From: Capillidium heterosporum
Lineage: Eukaryota; Entomophthoromycota; Entomophthoromycetes; Entomophthorales; Capillidiaceae
Direction of reading: 5' to 3'
NCBI GenBank assembly: GCA_016630905.1
Contig: WBMQ01000015.1
Span: forward strand, 124,001 to 188,000
Length of the DNA stretch: 64,000 nt
Position numbers and translations under genes: made by a program. How positions within the stretch are numbered: the stretch's first letter is position 1; every line of letters starts with the position of its first letter. Positions 14,008 through 25,739 of this stretch are shown one piece after another. Under the pieces are notes generated by a model that was not told where the DNA came from, did no database searches, and saw only the letters and a program-made list of their open reading frames with translations.

Positions 14008-14499
14008 CTTGCTGCTGGTTGTTGAAGGCTCAAAACTATAATAATCGGTTCAATAGCCTTTGCAGTTTACAAGTCCTACTAAAGTAGCTTTCAGCAAAGT
14101 CAGAAGCATCTGTCATTCAGCAAATCAAACATTTATTTTTGAAGGTATTGTTCGAAGATACTTCATTTAACCAATTAAACTTGCTTAAATAGTTCAATCC
14201 ACCTATAATTGGGTCAATATTGGTTGAGTTCAATGCCGAGAATAAGTACAGCAGGTCAAGACTGCTTGCAGTCCTTTGACACCTGATAAATTGGAACCGG
14301 CTAAGTACAGTAGTTTTCAACCTTGTAGATCCAACTCACGTAATTGCACAAAATTTCCAACAAACCCCATTAAAATGTGTTCACAGCTTGAACCTTTCCA
14401 TGCAAAAGCGAAAATTTTAAAGATTGAAACTCACTGCTATAAGATCCAAAATGGATTGAAAAAGGTGTACTTTATGCTGTTTAAATCTATACCAATTTA
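14008..14499. other. intergenic
   Basis: Spacer between the APSES factor promoter and the 3' end of the P450 gene. Short open frames on both strands have no family features. Confidence 0.5.
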
Positions 14500-16241
14500 T
14501 TAGGTCCTTGGTACAACATTCAACTCCAGTCCTTTAGGCTTCAATAGATCATATACACTTAAGTTCAATTCAGATTTAGGTTTGTTCTTGGGCCACTCAA
14601 CTACAAATTTCTTGACAATCTTAACCAAGGCTACCTTTTGCTCCAACAAAGTTAAACTGATACCCATACCTACTCCAGAAATTAGTACGTTAAAGTTAAT
14701 GTTAAACTTACACTGTCTAGCACCATATCCAAAGGGGAACCAACTCTCCATACTTTTTTCACCATTTTCCTTATTGAACCTAGAAGGATCAAATTGATTA
14801 GGATTCTCCCAAAAAAAACTGTCGTGGTGGCAGTGGTAGAAATGTTGGCGAATGTTAGCTTTGTTAGGTATATGGAATCCTTGCATCTCGATATTTTTTA
14901 GTGTCGTGTTGGTCTCTCTGACGACGTTGAGTGCAAGTGGTGGGAAGATCCTCAAGTTTTCTTTGATTATAGGTTCCAATAATTGGATCTGATCTAAATC
15001 CGATTCATCAAAGATGTTTATCTTGTGGTCAGGTATGATGCGATCTACCTGGTCTCTAAGTTGAGATTGGACCTCCTACATCGTACGTTAGTGGAAACCT
15101 TTTAGATACCTATGCTTACTGGATATACAGCCAGGTGATACAACAATCCCGATAGTGCCATGGCGGTGGTATCGTGCCCAGCAACGAATAGAATTTTGAA
15201 GGTACACTAAACTATATTAGTTTCACTTTTTGTACTTTTTAACTACCTTTAGTTCCTCTTCAGTCAACCTCTTAGTTCCAGTATCTTCAAACATTTCGTT
15301 GTAGTAAATCATGGCAGATAAGGCATCGTTGTTAGGATTAGTCTTACCCTCCAATAGAGCTTTACGTCTCTTGTCGATATGATAATCGATCATGGCGTCA
15401 AAATTGTTAATGCTTTCCATTTGACTAGGCCTATATCTATCGAGGAATGGGAACAGTATGTACAAGGGACTATTGAGTGCATCGTTTGCTTTGATGTAAA
15501 GGGTATTTTCTTTACTGGTATCTCTCAATTCCAAAGCCTTTACATATAAACAGTTGAATAATTAGCCAACTTAAATAACTATACCTTAAATTGAACATCA
15601 AACAACGTTTTACCAAGGATATCCAACGTCAACCTAAAAGGGTTCAACTATTTTCGCTTTATAGCTTGTTTACCTTTCATTCCAATAATGTATATCAACC
15701 GGACCATAGCTTCCTACTGAATGCCAAACTTTCAACAGGTCGTTCATCGAATCCATTATAGGTTGCAACTGCCACTTCTTTTGAAAGAATGGGTTGATAA
15801 CCCTACGATGTCGCTTCCAATCTTCCTGGTTAGAATATACTATGTTATTGCCGTAGAACTTTGACAACGTTCTACCTGGTAGCATATTGGTCAATAATTG
15901 TTTGGGAAATTGGGTCAAGTTTATAGCCATCGACTTTATATCTTCCGATTGGACCAACTATAACCATCCAGGTGCCTACCGACCATTCCTATAAGTTTAT
16001 GTAAATTGTTGTAAATGTCAAAGTCGTAAGTTATCAAAAGTAAGCCATGCTTATTGAGGAGTTCCTTTTCAAGAAGGTTGTACTTTTCATCTAAGCTCAA
16101 TCCGAATACCAAACAGTAGATGGAAGTGAGGAAACTAGCTCGAGGTAGGTGGCGGAGTTCCTTTGGTGGTAGTGACAGTCGATAGAGACCACCGATTATG
16201 AGAATCGAGACGAGAATTGAGATACCAAGTATAGAAAACAT
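14500..16241 (-). CDS. microsomal cytochrome P450
   Basis: Haem-thiolate monooxygenase; its substrate cannot be inferred. An N-terminal signal anchor (MFSILGISILVSILIIGGLY) precedes a PP hinge. Helix C reads WKRHRRVINPFF. The I-helix oxygen site is AGHDTTA (near 15180). The K-helix ExxR is ENLR (near 14965). The haem loop FPFGYGARQC-(M)G is completed across an intron near 14665-14710. About six exons with short introns are present. Near 15950 the frame shifts by one base within a region reading WMVIVGP..EDIKSM, and I could not place the exon 1 junction upstream of it with confidence. The gene is probably functional with an indel in the sequence, but a young pseudogene is possible. The family is not assigned. 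Confidence 0.88.
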
Positions 16242-17152
16242 TTAAAAATGCATCAAAGCTCTAAGCTTGGCTATTTATACGTTTGCCTATTTCTATTAAG
16301 GAACATTTATATCATATAAAGTTGAGCCTACTTTCACTAGACACAAGAATTGATATTCGAATTAAATTAGATGAAGGATGAAACCAACCTACCAATTTCT
16401 AAATCTTAGATTGACACATTAGCTATAAAAGAAGCCCTTATTAACTGAAATACAATGGAGCTATGATAGTTTATAAATAATTGAGCATAGTATTTGGATC
16501 GACTCTATACTATATCTTACAAATGACTCTTCTTTACGGTGCTAAAGTATTCTAACTGCAACATTGCAGCCATAGCTTTCACATCTAAAATCGTGGCAGC
16601 TACAAATTTAAGTTTAGGGCGAGTAGTAAAAATTTCGGTTTATATATGGGAAAATCTTCAAATGTTTATCTACTAAATTAAGAAAAAGTCAAATTACCAT
16701 TTAAATTGATGTCGCACCTATTATTACGGTAATATAGGTGTCTAGATGGTTAGTAGTCCTTTACCCGGTTTCTTTATTATCAAAACACAGCTTTTCTTTT
16801 GATATATTTAGAAACTCTTGATAGACATTGAAGAAATTCAACACTAAGCGCTTAATCGGAAACTTGGTAGCAATTTCCTTTTTTAATAAGCTTCAAGGGC
16901 TAAAAGGTAGTTAAAGCTTAGAAAACTATGTTTGACGATTAAATAAAGGTTTGTAAAGTGATTTTACTTCAACCATCAGCCTAGTTTTGAGGCACTTGTC
17001 CTTTTGTAAAGATCAAGGATCTGCTACTAACGAATCACTAGTTTCTACAAAACCAACCTAAGACCCATCATAGCTTCCCATTTTGGACTTAAAGTCCAAA
17101 GTGACCTAATAACTTCCATTTGAACCTACCAAAGTGCTAAAATCAAATCAAA
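16242..17152. other. divergent intergenic region
   Basis: AT-rich region between the P450 start and the small coiled-coil gene. It holds no supported gene, only the two promoters. Confidence 0.5.
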
Positions 17153-17497
17153 ATGGGTAATTGTATTTATCCGATTCAACTCTACTTGGAATGTAGACGA
17201 AAACTGTTTTTGAACCTTTTAGCAAATTTCATAGACATAGAGATGGATACACCTAGATTAAAGCCAATCGAAGTTATTGTACACCTCTCCAACCTGAGAA
17301 GATTGAACTTTGACCCAGCCGATAAGATGAAAGGTGATAGGATCGATAGGTTGAAGGTAAGTTTTATATTCATATATCAAAATTTAATTTCGAGTTTGTT
17401 GATAAATTAGGACATCCAAAAGGAGCTTGAAGCAACAAGTAAAATTTTGGAAAAGTTAAAAGACTTGAAGGTTGAAGTTGTAAGAACGAACTTGTAG
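17153..17497 (+). CDS. small coiled-coil protein of unknown function
   Basis: An ATG at 17153 opens a frame that continues through an intron at 17357-17410 (GTAAGT...TAG, 54 nt) into a second exon ending at 17497. It gives 96 residues. An alternative adds an intron at 17157-17222, joining ATGG to CAAATTTC, to give a 74-residue protein starting MANFIDIEMDTPRLKP; this also keeps the frame. The core region holds LKPIEVIVHLSNLRRLNFDP, then an amphipathic Lys/Leu/Glu helix (KDIQKELEATSKILEKLKDL). The frame preserved across the splice site and the composition support a real gene. I do not recognise the family. A small structural subunit of a larger complex is a guess. Confidence 0.6.
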
Positions 17498-18168
17498 GTT
17501 TAGTTTGTGTTTAAAGTAAGTCATTTTTAATTGTTTTTGTCAGCTCTAACACCATCATTTTATATTTTAGTTTAGGTGAATTGTAATTCAATTGTAGCTT
17601 TATATATAATAGTAGTTGTAATTTATCAACTTTAGCTATTATCTAGCTGGTAGTTGATCCGTCCTATTTATAAGTTTCTTTTTATTTTCAAGTAGCGCAG
17701 GTTAAGTACACCTAAATGTCTTCAAATTGTTTATCGAATGGTGTAGATAGATCAATTAATTTTCCGATAATATTTGTTGACATATTAATTCCAGAATACA
17801 TCGACTTTAAGCTCTATAGATATGGTTAGTGGAAATGTATTGTTGCATGATTAAATTAAATGCTGTGATCTATATCCCTAGTGATTGTAGTTTTTCCTGT
17901 GGGTTTTATTTTTAGCAAAACCTAGTTGTATACGAAACTTCGATCCCTTTGTATATGTATAGTATGTGATAATGTTTATATTTTACGAGATTATGTTTCA
18001 ATAAAAGATATTTACATTATATTAAGATATTCCAAACATTCATAATACCTATTTATACTTCGAATCTTTAGGTTTTAGATGCTTAACCTGCTAGTATTAA
18101 AAGTTAAAGCATATCATAAAAAATGTATAAAGTGGACATTGTTTATTGTATATAAATTTTATCTCAAC
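17498..18168. other. intergenic, convergent
   Basis: Convergent 3' spacer, AT-rich, without supported features. Confidence 0.5.
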
Positions 18169-19378
18169 TTAGAAGTACAAGGGCTGGAAACTGGACTTGA
18201 CATCAGGGAAGTTGACATCAACCTTATCCACCTTACTACTTACAGGGGCTTGGAATCGGGACAGGTGATTCGTCAGATCGATCACTTCGAACTCTTTAAA
18301 ATTATTTCGGTTGTTTGGGTCGATCTCCCTACCTTTTATAATTTCAAAGTTCTTGTTACCACCCATCAGTTGACTGATAATTTTCATATCCTCACTGTCA
18401 ATCTTACTATCTTTACCACTACCGTTAGAGTTACCTTTGATGCTATCATTATCGTTGGATTTGATGTATGGGCTGATAAAATCCAAATAGTTGGAGATTC
18501 TTGTGTAAGCTCCCTGGCACGTTCTTCCTACCACACCCGATGCCGTAGGAAGTTAAACCAAATAGCAAGTAGGTAGGTCGATTATCTAAACTTTTAGTTG
18601 GAACAAAGAGGGGACCCCCTGAATCCCCCTGGCAGGCATCTTTCCCACCTTCCAAGTTACCGGCACATAAGGTGGTAGTCGGATTGAACTTTCGATTTTT
18701 CATAAAGTCTAGAAGCTGCAGACATCGGTTGGGTTCGATCAACGTCAACTTTAACGAGTTCAAGGTGTCGGATCCCAGTTCCTTTTCCTTATTTTCCAGA
18801 CTAGTTACCCCCCAACCTAGGGTTTGAACCCCAATCCCAAACTTCTCATCCACCTTGGTAGCCAGCTGGATGTGATAGGGGAGTTCTTTAGCTTTACCAA
18901 AGATGGTGAACCCTTCTCCTTCTAACTGCCATATGGATAGATCGTTAGTTTCAGTCTCAGCATCATAGTTGGGATGACGAATCACTTGAATAACCTTTTT
19001 GGTTTGAGGACCATCGAGTTCGACACCATCCTTCACCTTCAAATCGTTGATATTGGCCTTTGCGAACCAGGATTCAGCAGTTAAACTACAGTGGGCGGCT
19101 GTGAGAATTACCTTCTTAGTTAACAAGGTACCACCACATTGATGGATGGAGTCCTTCTGTAAGGATACCATGAAGGGAAATTTGACTATGGGACCACCTT
19201 CCTCTACTACCTTCTCACCACCTAAGATGCGGGACTGGGGTAGGTATTCTGACAGTTTGTTTACTCCATTTTGAATCACTTGAGCTACCTTACTCTTGGG
19301 TTTGGCTTGAGGGATTGCTGAATTTACATCTAGTAAAAGCAGTTGTAAAATTAGTTGGTAGACGGTCACTGGTTTCAT
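18169..19378 (-). CDS. secreted trypsin-like serine protease (S1 family)
   Basis: Extracellular endopeptidase. A hydrophobic signal peptide (residues 1-20) and a propeptide lead to the activation site R50/I51 (SR-ILGG). The catalytic triad is His96 (TAAHC), Asp146 (NDLSIWQL) and Ser253 (GDSGGP). Asp247, six residues before the serine, predicts cleavage after Lys/Arg. A C-terminal extension of about 90 residues, rich in Asn/Asp/Lys and containing DSIKGNSNGSGKDSK, follows the last strand; it is unusual for a simple trypsin. The frame shifts by one base near 18512 in the VPG-AYTRIS segment (a GGG run); both sides are conserved S1 sequence, so an indel error is likely. S1 trypsins are expanded in some insect-associated fungi, which fits the suggested lineage. 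Confidence 0.93.
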
Positions 19379-20650
19379 GGTATATAAATTAGGTAACTAA
19401 TATGTATGTCGATATGTCGAATATAACAAAATAAAACTGAAATCTACAAAAAATACCAGTATTCCTGTAGAAGTTGGATCGAAACAAAAGCAAAATACAA
19501 CAGAACTACCTAAATTTATTCGCTATGAAATATATTGCTATAATCTTTCTATAAATTCTACCTAGGCCACATTAATTGCTCAATCCATACCCTATATTTC
19601 TGTGGTTCCTTTTTTAGAATCGATTATACTTTTGTATACAAATTTTAAGCCGCAACTACCTACTCTATCTTTAGCTAATAACTATGACAGTGAGGACCCA
19701 ACTCTGATGTATTAAAATTGCCTCATTCCAATGGCAGCACATTCTATAGGTACTGTTGAAATAATAGTATTTAAAGGGAAAGGAGAAAGTAGGTTAGAGG
19801 GAGATAAGTTGGGCTAGTCTTTCAAAAGATCTATAGGTAGGCAAACTCAATTTTATTTCGAGTGGAATGAGAGAAGTAGGGCAACGGATCATTCGTGTAA
19901 AGGGGATATGTAAATTGGAGTTAGGAGTTTAAATGGAAGGCTACAGTTCAGCTTATATGTAGATGTAAGTGGGTAGGGTTACTTGGTCTCCTCTCAAAAT
20001 CTTAAATTGGAGGATTGATTTTCAAGTAGCTTTTCTATACAAAATCAAATTGTAGCTAGCACTTTTAGCATATGCTTTGATGTTAATACAGACTATAAAA
20101 TGTATACTACGTAACTCTAAAACCATGTCACTTGAATTTTGTAAATATTTAATGTATCGCCTTTCTGAAATCTATTCGTATACCTTTTATAAATTTGGTT
20201 AGAAACATTAAAAGGTTTCTATAGGTTTTAAGTTATATTTGCCATCTTTATATGTACTGGAGAGAAAATGTATCAAAGGATTTTAGTAATCAAATATTGT
20301 TTGTGTAATTTATAGCTCTGCTTTAAACGGCTTCAATATCTTTGAAAGGAACTGTAGTATTTAGATATGTTTCGGTAGATGTAAATTGGTTTTCAAAGCT
20401 TTAGCAATTCAATAATCTATTCACAACATCCCAAAATTTTCAAAGAAAACACGTTCTATTATATAGAAACAACGCTATAGCTCATATTCTTTGCTACTAT
20501 AAATATTTAAAAAATAAACATATAAAACTATATTCTTACTCATTAGCAACTACATTTAATTCAATTAAGATCTTTATTAAATCCAAAACAAAATTTTACA
20601 ATTGAAGTATTGATTTAATTACTACTGATATATAGTCTTTATTAATATCT
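19379..20650. other. intergenic
   Basis: About 1.3 kb between two minus-strand genes. I see no conserved frame, RNA or repeat. Confidence 0.5.
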
Positions 20651-21551
20651 CTATTCATGCCACAGGAAGGGGGTAACGATCTTGGCATTGGGGTCAAACT
20701 TATCCAGCTCTTCGATCAACAAGTCAAGGTCATCAAAGGTTTGTAGTTGGTTCCGAGATTCTAAGGATAGGAACCCTTCTATATGTACCAACCAAAAATA
20801 TATTTAAGAATGATAGTTCTAGTTATAAAAGAAAATGTACCTTTTACAGCTAAATCTAGCTGAGCTAGTAGTGGGTCGAAGAACTTGTTGACGTTCAATA
20901 CGGCTAAAAACTTCCTGTGGATACCGAGTTGGTTCCTAACACTATACTAAGTGCTTGTAATAATAGATAAAAGTTACCAAGTAGCCATCTCCATAATCTC
21001 TTCGTAAGTACCCAAACCACCTGGCAATCCAATGAATCCAACGGACTAAAAAGGCAGTGTCAAAATATAAATAAATGGAAGCAGAATAGAAAGTGCACCT
21101 TGGTAGCAAAAGTTTGTTTGCGCTCATGCATATCCTTGGTAACGTAAGTTTCACATGGGTAATCGGTTTGACACACTTCCATAAACCCTTTGGGGTAGAC
21201 AGAAATAACTTTGGCTCCTGCCTCGTAGGCGGCCCTAGATACTGTACCCATAATACCGGTATCTCCTCCTCCTGTTATGTAAAATATACGCTAATTTAAC
21301 TTTATGATGTAGGAATTTAAAAATTTACCATAGACTAAGCTATAACCGGACTTTGCCAGCTTCGTTCCAAGCTCTAAAGCAGCATATTAAAAAAGAACTA
21401 TAATCAATTTCAATTTACCTTTAGCAGTCTGTTCGTAGATGGGGTTGTTACCAAGGGAGGAGCCACAGAAAACGGTTACTCCATACGGTTTGGTGTAGTG
21501 CACCTTGGGTAAATATTCCAGTTGGACTAGCTCTTTAGTTTTATCAACCAT
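20651..21551 (-). CDS. LOG-family protein (cytokinin riboside 5'-monophosphate phosphoribohydrolase-like)
   Basis: A Rossmann-fold nucleotide phosphoribohydrolase, often misnamed lysine decarboxylase. It releases free base from nucleoside 5'-monophosphates. The N-terminus after ATG 21551 reads GVTVFCGSSLGNNP. YSLVYGGGDTGIMG is completed across an intron, and the family hallmark PGGLGTYEE follows another intron near 21025-21100. The catalytic Arg/Glu region is thus present. About six small exons with introns of about 40-60 nt end at TAG 20651, giving about 215 residues, normal for the family. No break is seen. It could supply cytokinin-like bases or act in general nucleotide salvage; the sequence does not decide. 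Confidence 0.9.
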
Positions 21552-22553
21552 AACGTACTGTTTAAATTCTAAAAGCTGGGGTTGAAACTTCTAATCTGTT
21601 GAAGGCGATATTGGTTATTTACTGCGACTGAGCCAGCTGATAAGTTGGAAGGGTAATTCTTTGTAATCCTGACTGGACTTTGTATACTATAAATAGATAA
21701 ACCCTGGAAGCTCTTTGTCTTACTTTGATCACATGGATAAAAATTTCATCTTTAGATGGCTTGAAGCTAAAACTCTCTAAGCTAATAAAGTGGTAGTTGA
21801 GTTGGCTCTGTAGAATATTTATTGGATACGGTATATTTATGCAACATGTCCTTTTTGCAGTTTGAACCCTGAATTTGAAAGCTTTCGTAACGAAATGAAC
21901 ACAATAGCAAACTGCCAATCTATTTAGGGATAATTGATTGTAAAGATGGTACCTATATATATTCCAAGTTTAGTTCTCTATATATTTTGCTTAAATATAA
22001 ATGAAGCGAATCTATACATAACTACCAACCTATTCAAATCTCATCGAATAAGCAGGGCTTTCAATTTTTTTGAAACAATATTGCGTTTACTATGATACGG
22101 GTATATCACTGATCTTCTCCATACTTACAACCTCCTTCACTTGACTGCAGATTTAGTATATCTTATTTAATCTACTTTCAAAGCAGACTATACCATACTT
22201 TGTATGAAGGAAACCAGCTATAATTAGCAGTATATTGTTAAAAGTATGACAAACCTTTTATATTTCTATAGCAGTTGATTGACTAGATTGATTTTCAAGT
22301 GCAAGTCTACTTAAGTTGACTTGCAAAAACATAAAGCAAACAATCATATATGTGCTAAATTTTGGATCAAGTTTATATGTTTAAAAGATACAGGATATAT
22401 CAGGTTTCAATATAAAAATCAGCTTCGAAATTAGTATATATATATTTGAAAACTTTAATACTAATAAACCATCTACTACTAAGAAGGAATTGTAAAGTAA
22501 AAGAAAAAGAGGGTAAGCACATCCCATCAAAAGTTAAAGTCGACGTAGAATCC
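21552..22553. other. intergenic
   Basis: About 1 kb between the LOG gene promoter and the alkaline phosphatase 3' end. It contains the palindrome listed separately and no supported gene. Confidence 0.5.
22300..22325. repeat. 26-bp near-perfect palindrome
   Basis: Two 12-nt half-sites around a central ACTTAAGT are inverted copies except for one mismatched pair; the outer arms are TGCAAGTC and GACTTGCA. It could be a dimeric-factor site or a hairpin at the 3' side of the phosphatase gene. A chance palindrome in AT-rich DNA is possible. Confidence 0.6.
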
Positions 22554-24699
22554 TCAGTTATGTTTGGAAGCGGGATTGGCCCATTTCTTAGCCTTGATCT
22601 GCATAGTTGATGGGACTTCCAACTTCCAATTTCTAAAAAATATTCATATAAGTATTGATAAACGGAGGAGAGACGCACCTCAGCTTTTTGGTGATCGACT
22701 CCAGGTTAAGGTCCAGGTAGGTACTAATAAACTTGCCAATATCGGTATTCTAAAATACAAAGATGAGTAGTTGTAGTAAATTAGAAACGTTACCTCGTGG
22801 TTTCCAGTAAGTTGTTCAATTTGACTTCCATACCCGTACAAGTTGACGTCAGTACCAGTATGTCCATGGGTAGTCCACTATTTATATAGAAAAGAAAAAA
22901 TTAACACTCGAACTAAATTTTAGAAAAATTACCCCTAGTAGAGCCCTACGCGAAACCATGTCAGACAAGGTGTCGGCAACTTCACCAAACTGTCCCGTCT
23001 CCAGAGCCTCCAATTCGGCGTGGGTGGGATCATCGATGCCATTTGTTTGGACAAAATATCGCTGACAATGAAGTGACTCTTATTCTTGCCATTGAAGGCA
23101 AAGATCTGTTGGGTTAAGTGGATGGACGAGTGTTTGACCCGATCTACTACGGTGGGGTACCTATCAACTGAAATTAGAAAGAAAGTGATAAATACAAAGG
23201 CTACCAGACGTATTCGGGGTAATCCTTACCGACCTGACGTCCTAAGGTGAATCCACCTGTTTCATGATCACTGGTCTAAAAAGATTTGATTAATTTCTTG
23301 AAATTTTTATCTGATTACCGAGATCATGACGGTGTCGGGGTGGGTATTGACGTAGGCACGGACCGCTTCGACTGCTTCGTAGTAAGCTAAAATCTCGTGG
23401 AGGTGGGCCACTGGATCGTTACTGAAGGGGTCCAAGTTAGTCGATTCTAAATTTAAATTTCATATCAAGTTACCTGTGGGCGCCCATATCTAAAGTTGAA
23501 ATTTGTCAGCACAGAACTTTAAAGATATAAAATATACCTATTCTGGAACCTTCGATCATTAAGAAGAAACCTTGACGGCTGTTGCGAGTGGAGTAGTTCA
23601 AGATATCCAATGCCTTGATCGTCATTTCCTTCAAACTGGGTTGAACTTTGGGGTCTCGATCAATCTCGTAATCCATATGCTTATAAAAATTAAATTAGCA
23701 ACGGCAGTTTTTTAAAACTTACATCCTTGGAGAAGAGACCAGCCAGTGGGAGTAGCCTCTTCTGGTCGGATTTGATGGAATCAAAGGCCTCCCTACCTTC
23801 CAAAATAGTCCACCCCATCTTCTTACGTCCTTCCTCCAATAAATTTCGGTTGTCAAACCTACACGAGTCGGAAGCTGGGTTACTGGCGTTGTTCCGAGGT
23901 ATAAAGTGGCACCGACCTCCACCGAACATCAAGTCGACACTCCGTCCCAGAGGGTAGAAACCTAACTGGTGTTCGGCGATCTCATCTTCCATGTCTCGGT
24001 AGGGTACGTGAGCCGAGAAAGCACCTGGGGTAGCATGGGTGATGCGGCTGGTTACTACTAATCCGGTCAACAGACCTTCTCGTTTGGCAGCTTCCAGGAC
24101 TGTACCGCAGGGTACCTTGTTGTCATCGACTGAAAATACTTAGAAATTGGCAAAATTAAAAAATGTACCAGCTATGGCCCCATTATAAGTTTTGATGGCA
24201 CAGGAGAAGGCGGTAGCTCCAGCTGCCGAATCGGTTATCATGGAGCTGGAAGACCTTGTACGCGACTGACCGATAAATATCTTATCTAACGGGGTCTGGT
24301 ACTTTATAGTTTGGTTATACTTGTATTGATAGAACAATCTTCCATAGGTTTCGGAGGCGGGTCCAAATCCATCTGATACCATCATAATGACATTTCGTTT
24401 GGTACCTACCTTTTTAGCAAAGTTGGTTGGAAACTAATTACCGAAATGAGAGGTTGAGGATACCAGTATACCGAGAGCTACTACGAAAGTTACCAGTAAA
24501 GCTACGCAGAAGTTCATGGTACGTCTCGAACGCTTAAGTAAATTTTGCACTCGGTAAGTTCAAGGCGTTACAAATTTTAACTTACTAAAGTTGAAGCGGC
24601 TGCTGCATCGAGCTCATCTTGATTGAGGTGAAGGTTAGGTGCACCTAACAACTCATCGCTTTCATTGACGCTAGCGTAGTTGTTGGGATTATTTGCCAT
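22554..24699 (-). CDS. membrane-anchored (vacuolar-type) alkaline phosphatase, Pho8-like
   Basis: Zn/Mg-dependent phosphomonoesterase, expected in the vacuole as a type II membrane protein. After ATG 24699 comes a cytosolic tail with ESDELLG and then RSRRT before the anchor FCVALLVTFVVALGILV. The body starts KRNVIMMVSDGFGPASE (metal ligand Asp). It has the phosphoserine motif ITDSAAGATAF (near 24220), THATPGAFSAH, MIEGSRID and STSDHETGGF. At least nine exons end at TGA 22554. Near 23050 the frame is off by one base between VSDILSK and NGIDDPTHAELE. The flanks are intact, so this is probably a sequence error. Pho8 is classically phosphate-regulated in yeast; no such site was identified here. 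Confidence 0.92.
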
Positions 24700-25739
24700 A
24701 TTCGAAAAACTAGTTTCTACTAAATCTAAAAGTCGCTTTATTGACGTCCCCCTCCTTTGTATTTAAAATATTGGCTCAGCTAAGTTTACTAACAAAGTTA
24801 ACGTGTGGTTTGGGGTACTACAGTTTAACTGACGTCTCCTTCCAACTACTTTTTACGGTCGCTCTTTTTATTATAAAGAGGTTAACTAATGAGCCTGAAA
24901 CCTATTTGTAGCCAAATAGCAGTTTAGCCTATAGCTTATGATTAGTGTTGGAATTTTACAATGTATGCGAGTTTACAAGTCTCCTTGTAGCTTCTGAAAA
25001 TATTTAGTTGTGTACAAATGATTTTTGCATACTTGAGTGTAAAGCTGAATAGGATGTGGAAAGATATTGGAAACCTACCTTTGCTTCACCTTTCTAGTTC
25101 CTACTGAATTTAGGACCAGCCTGAGCCAACTTACAGGTTTGAACCGAAATTTAAATTCTAGTTTTTAAAAGAACTTTAAAAATGTGCCGACTTTATTAGA
25201 AATGTTTTCGGTGTGCTGTAGCTGAAGTCTGAGTTGTTACTCTTAAATTTTGATCCTATTCATGAAAGTTGTAAAGATTTGTGTAAAAATGTACTTTTGA
25301 TCGACATATACAGACTTGTATATCATTACATACAGCTCATTATCTCGGCAAATTAGCTTAGCTTAGCTTAGCTCGGCGCTGGTTTTGAAGGTTACCTTTA
25401 GCCAACGTCTGTAAAGCCAAGTTGCAATAAGCCCTATTACCCGTTTATTGACAGCCAAGCAATTTCATGTATAGCCACCTCTTATTAAACTTTTGTCTTA
25501 GAAGGCAGTCACCCATGCACCGAGTCGTCAAGCTAAAGCTTCACCTTAGAGATAGTTACGTCCCCCCACTCAATTCCTACTCAATAAGTTTTAGCCTTCG
25601 CATTATTGTAGAGCATCCTAATCCTTTGTTCTTTAAACTAAATTGATCCGATGACCCATCCCCAATTCTAGATCAAACTTTAAGACTTCAACCCAACTTT
25701 GCAAAACTATGTCCTTTGTTTGAAAGTCAAGTTTGTTAG
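24700..25739. other. divergent intergenic region
   Basis: 1.04 kb between divergent starts of the phosphatase and the Zn-cluster factor. It contains a (TTAGC)4 tandem at 25353-25372 and no supported coding frame. Confidence 0.5.
25353..25372 (+). repeat. (TTAGC)4 microsatellite
   Basis: Four exact tandem TTAGC units followed by TCGGCGC, about 370 bp upstream of the Zn-cluster gene. Too short to call interstitial telomeric DNA. Confidence 0.8.

Noticed and set aside
14276-14503. 75-codon plus frame between the P450 and APSES genes
   Set aside because: No start context, domain or splice partner; typical chance frame.
25353-25372. (TTAGC)4 as interstitial telomere or CRISPR-like repeat
   Set aside because: Only four 5-bp units without spacers; a simple microsatellite explains it.
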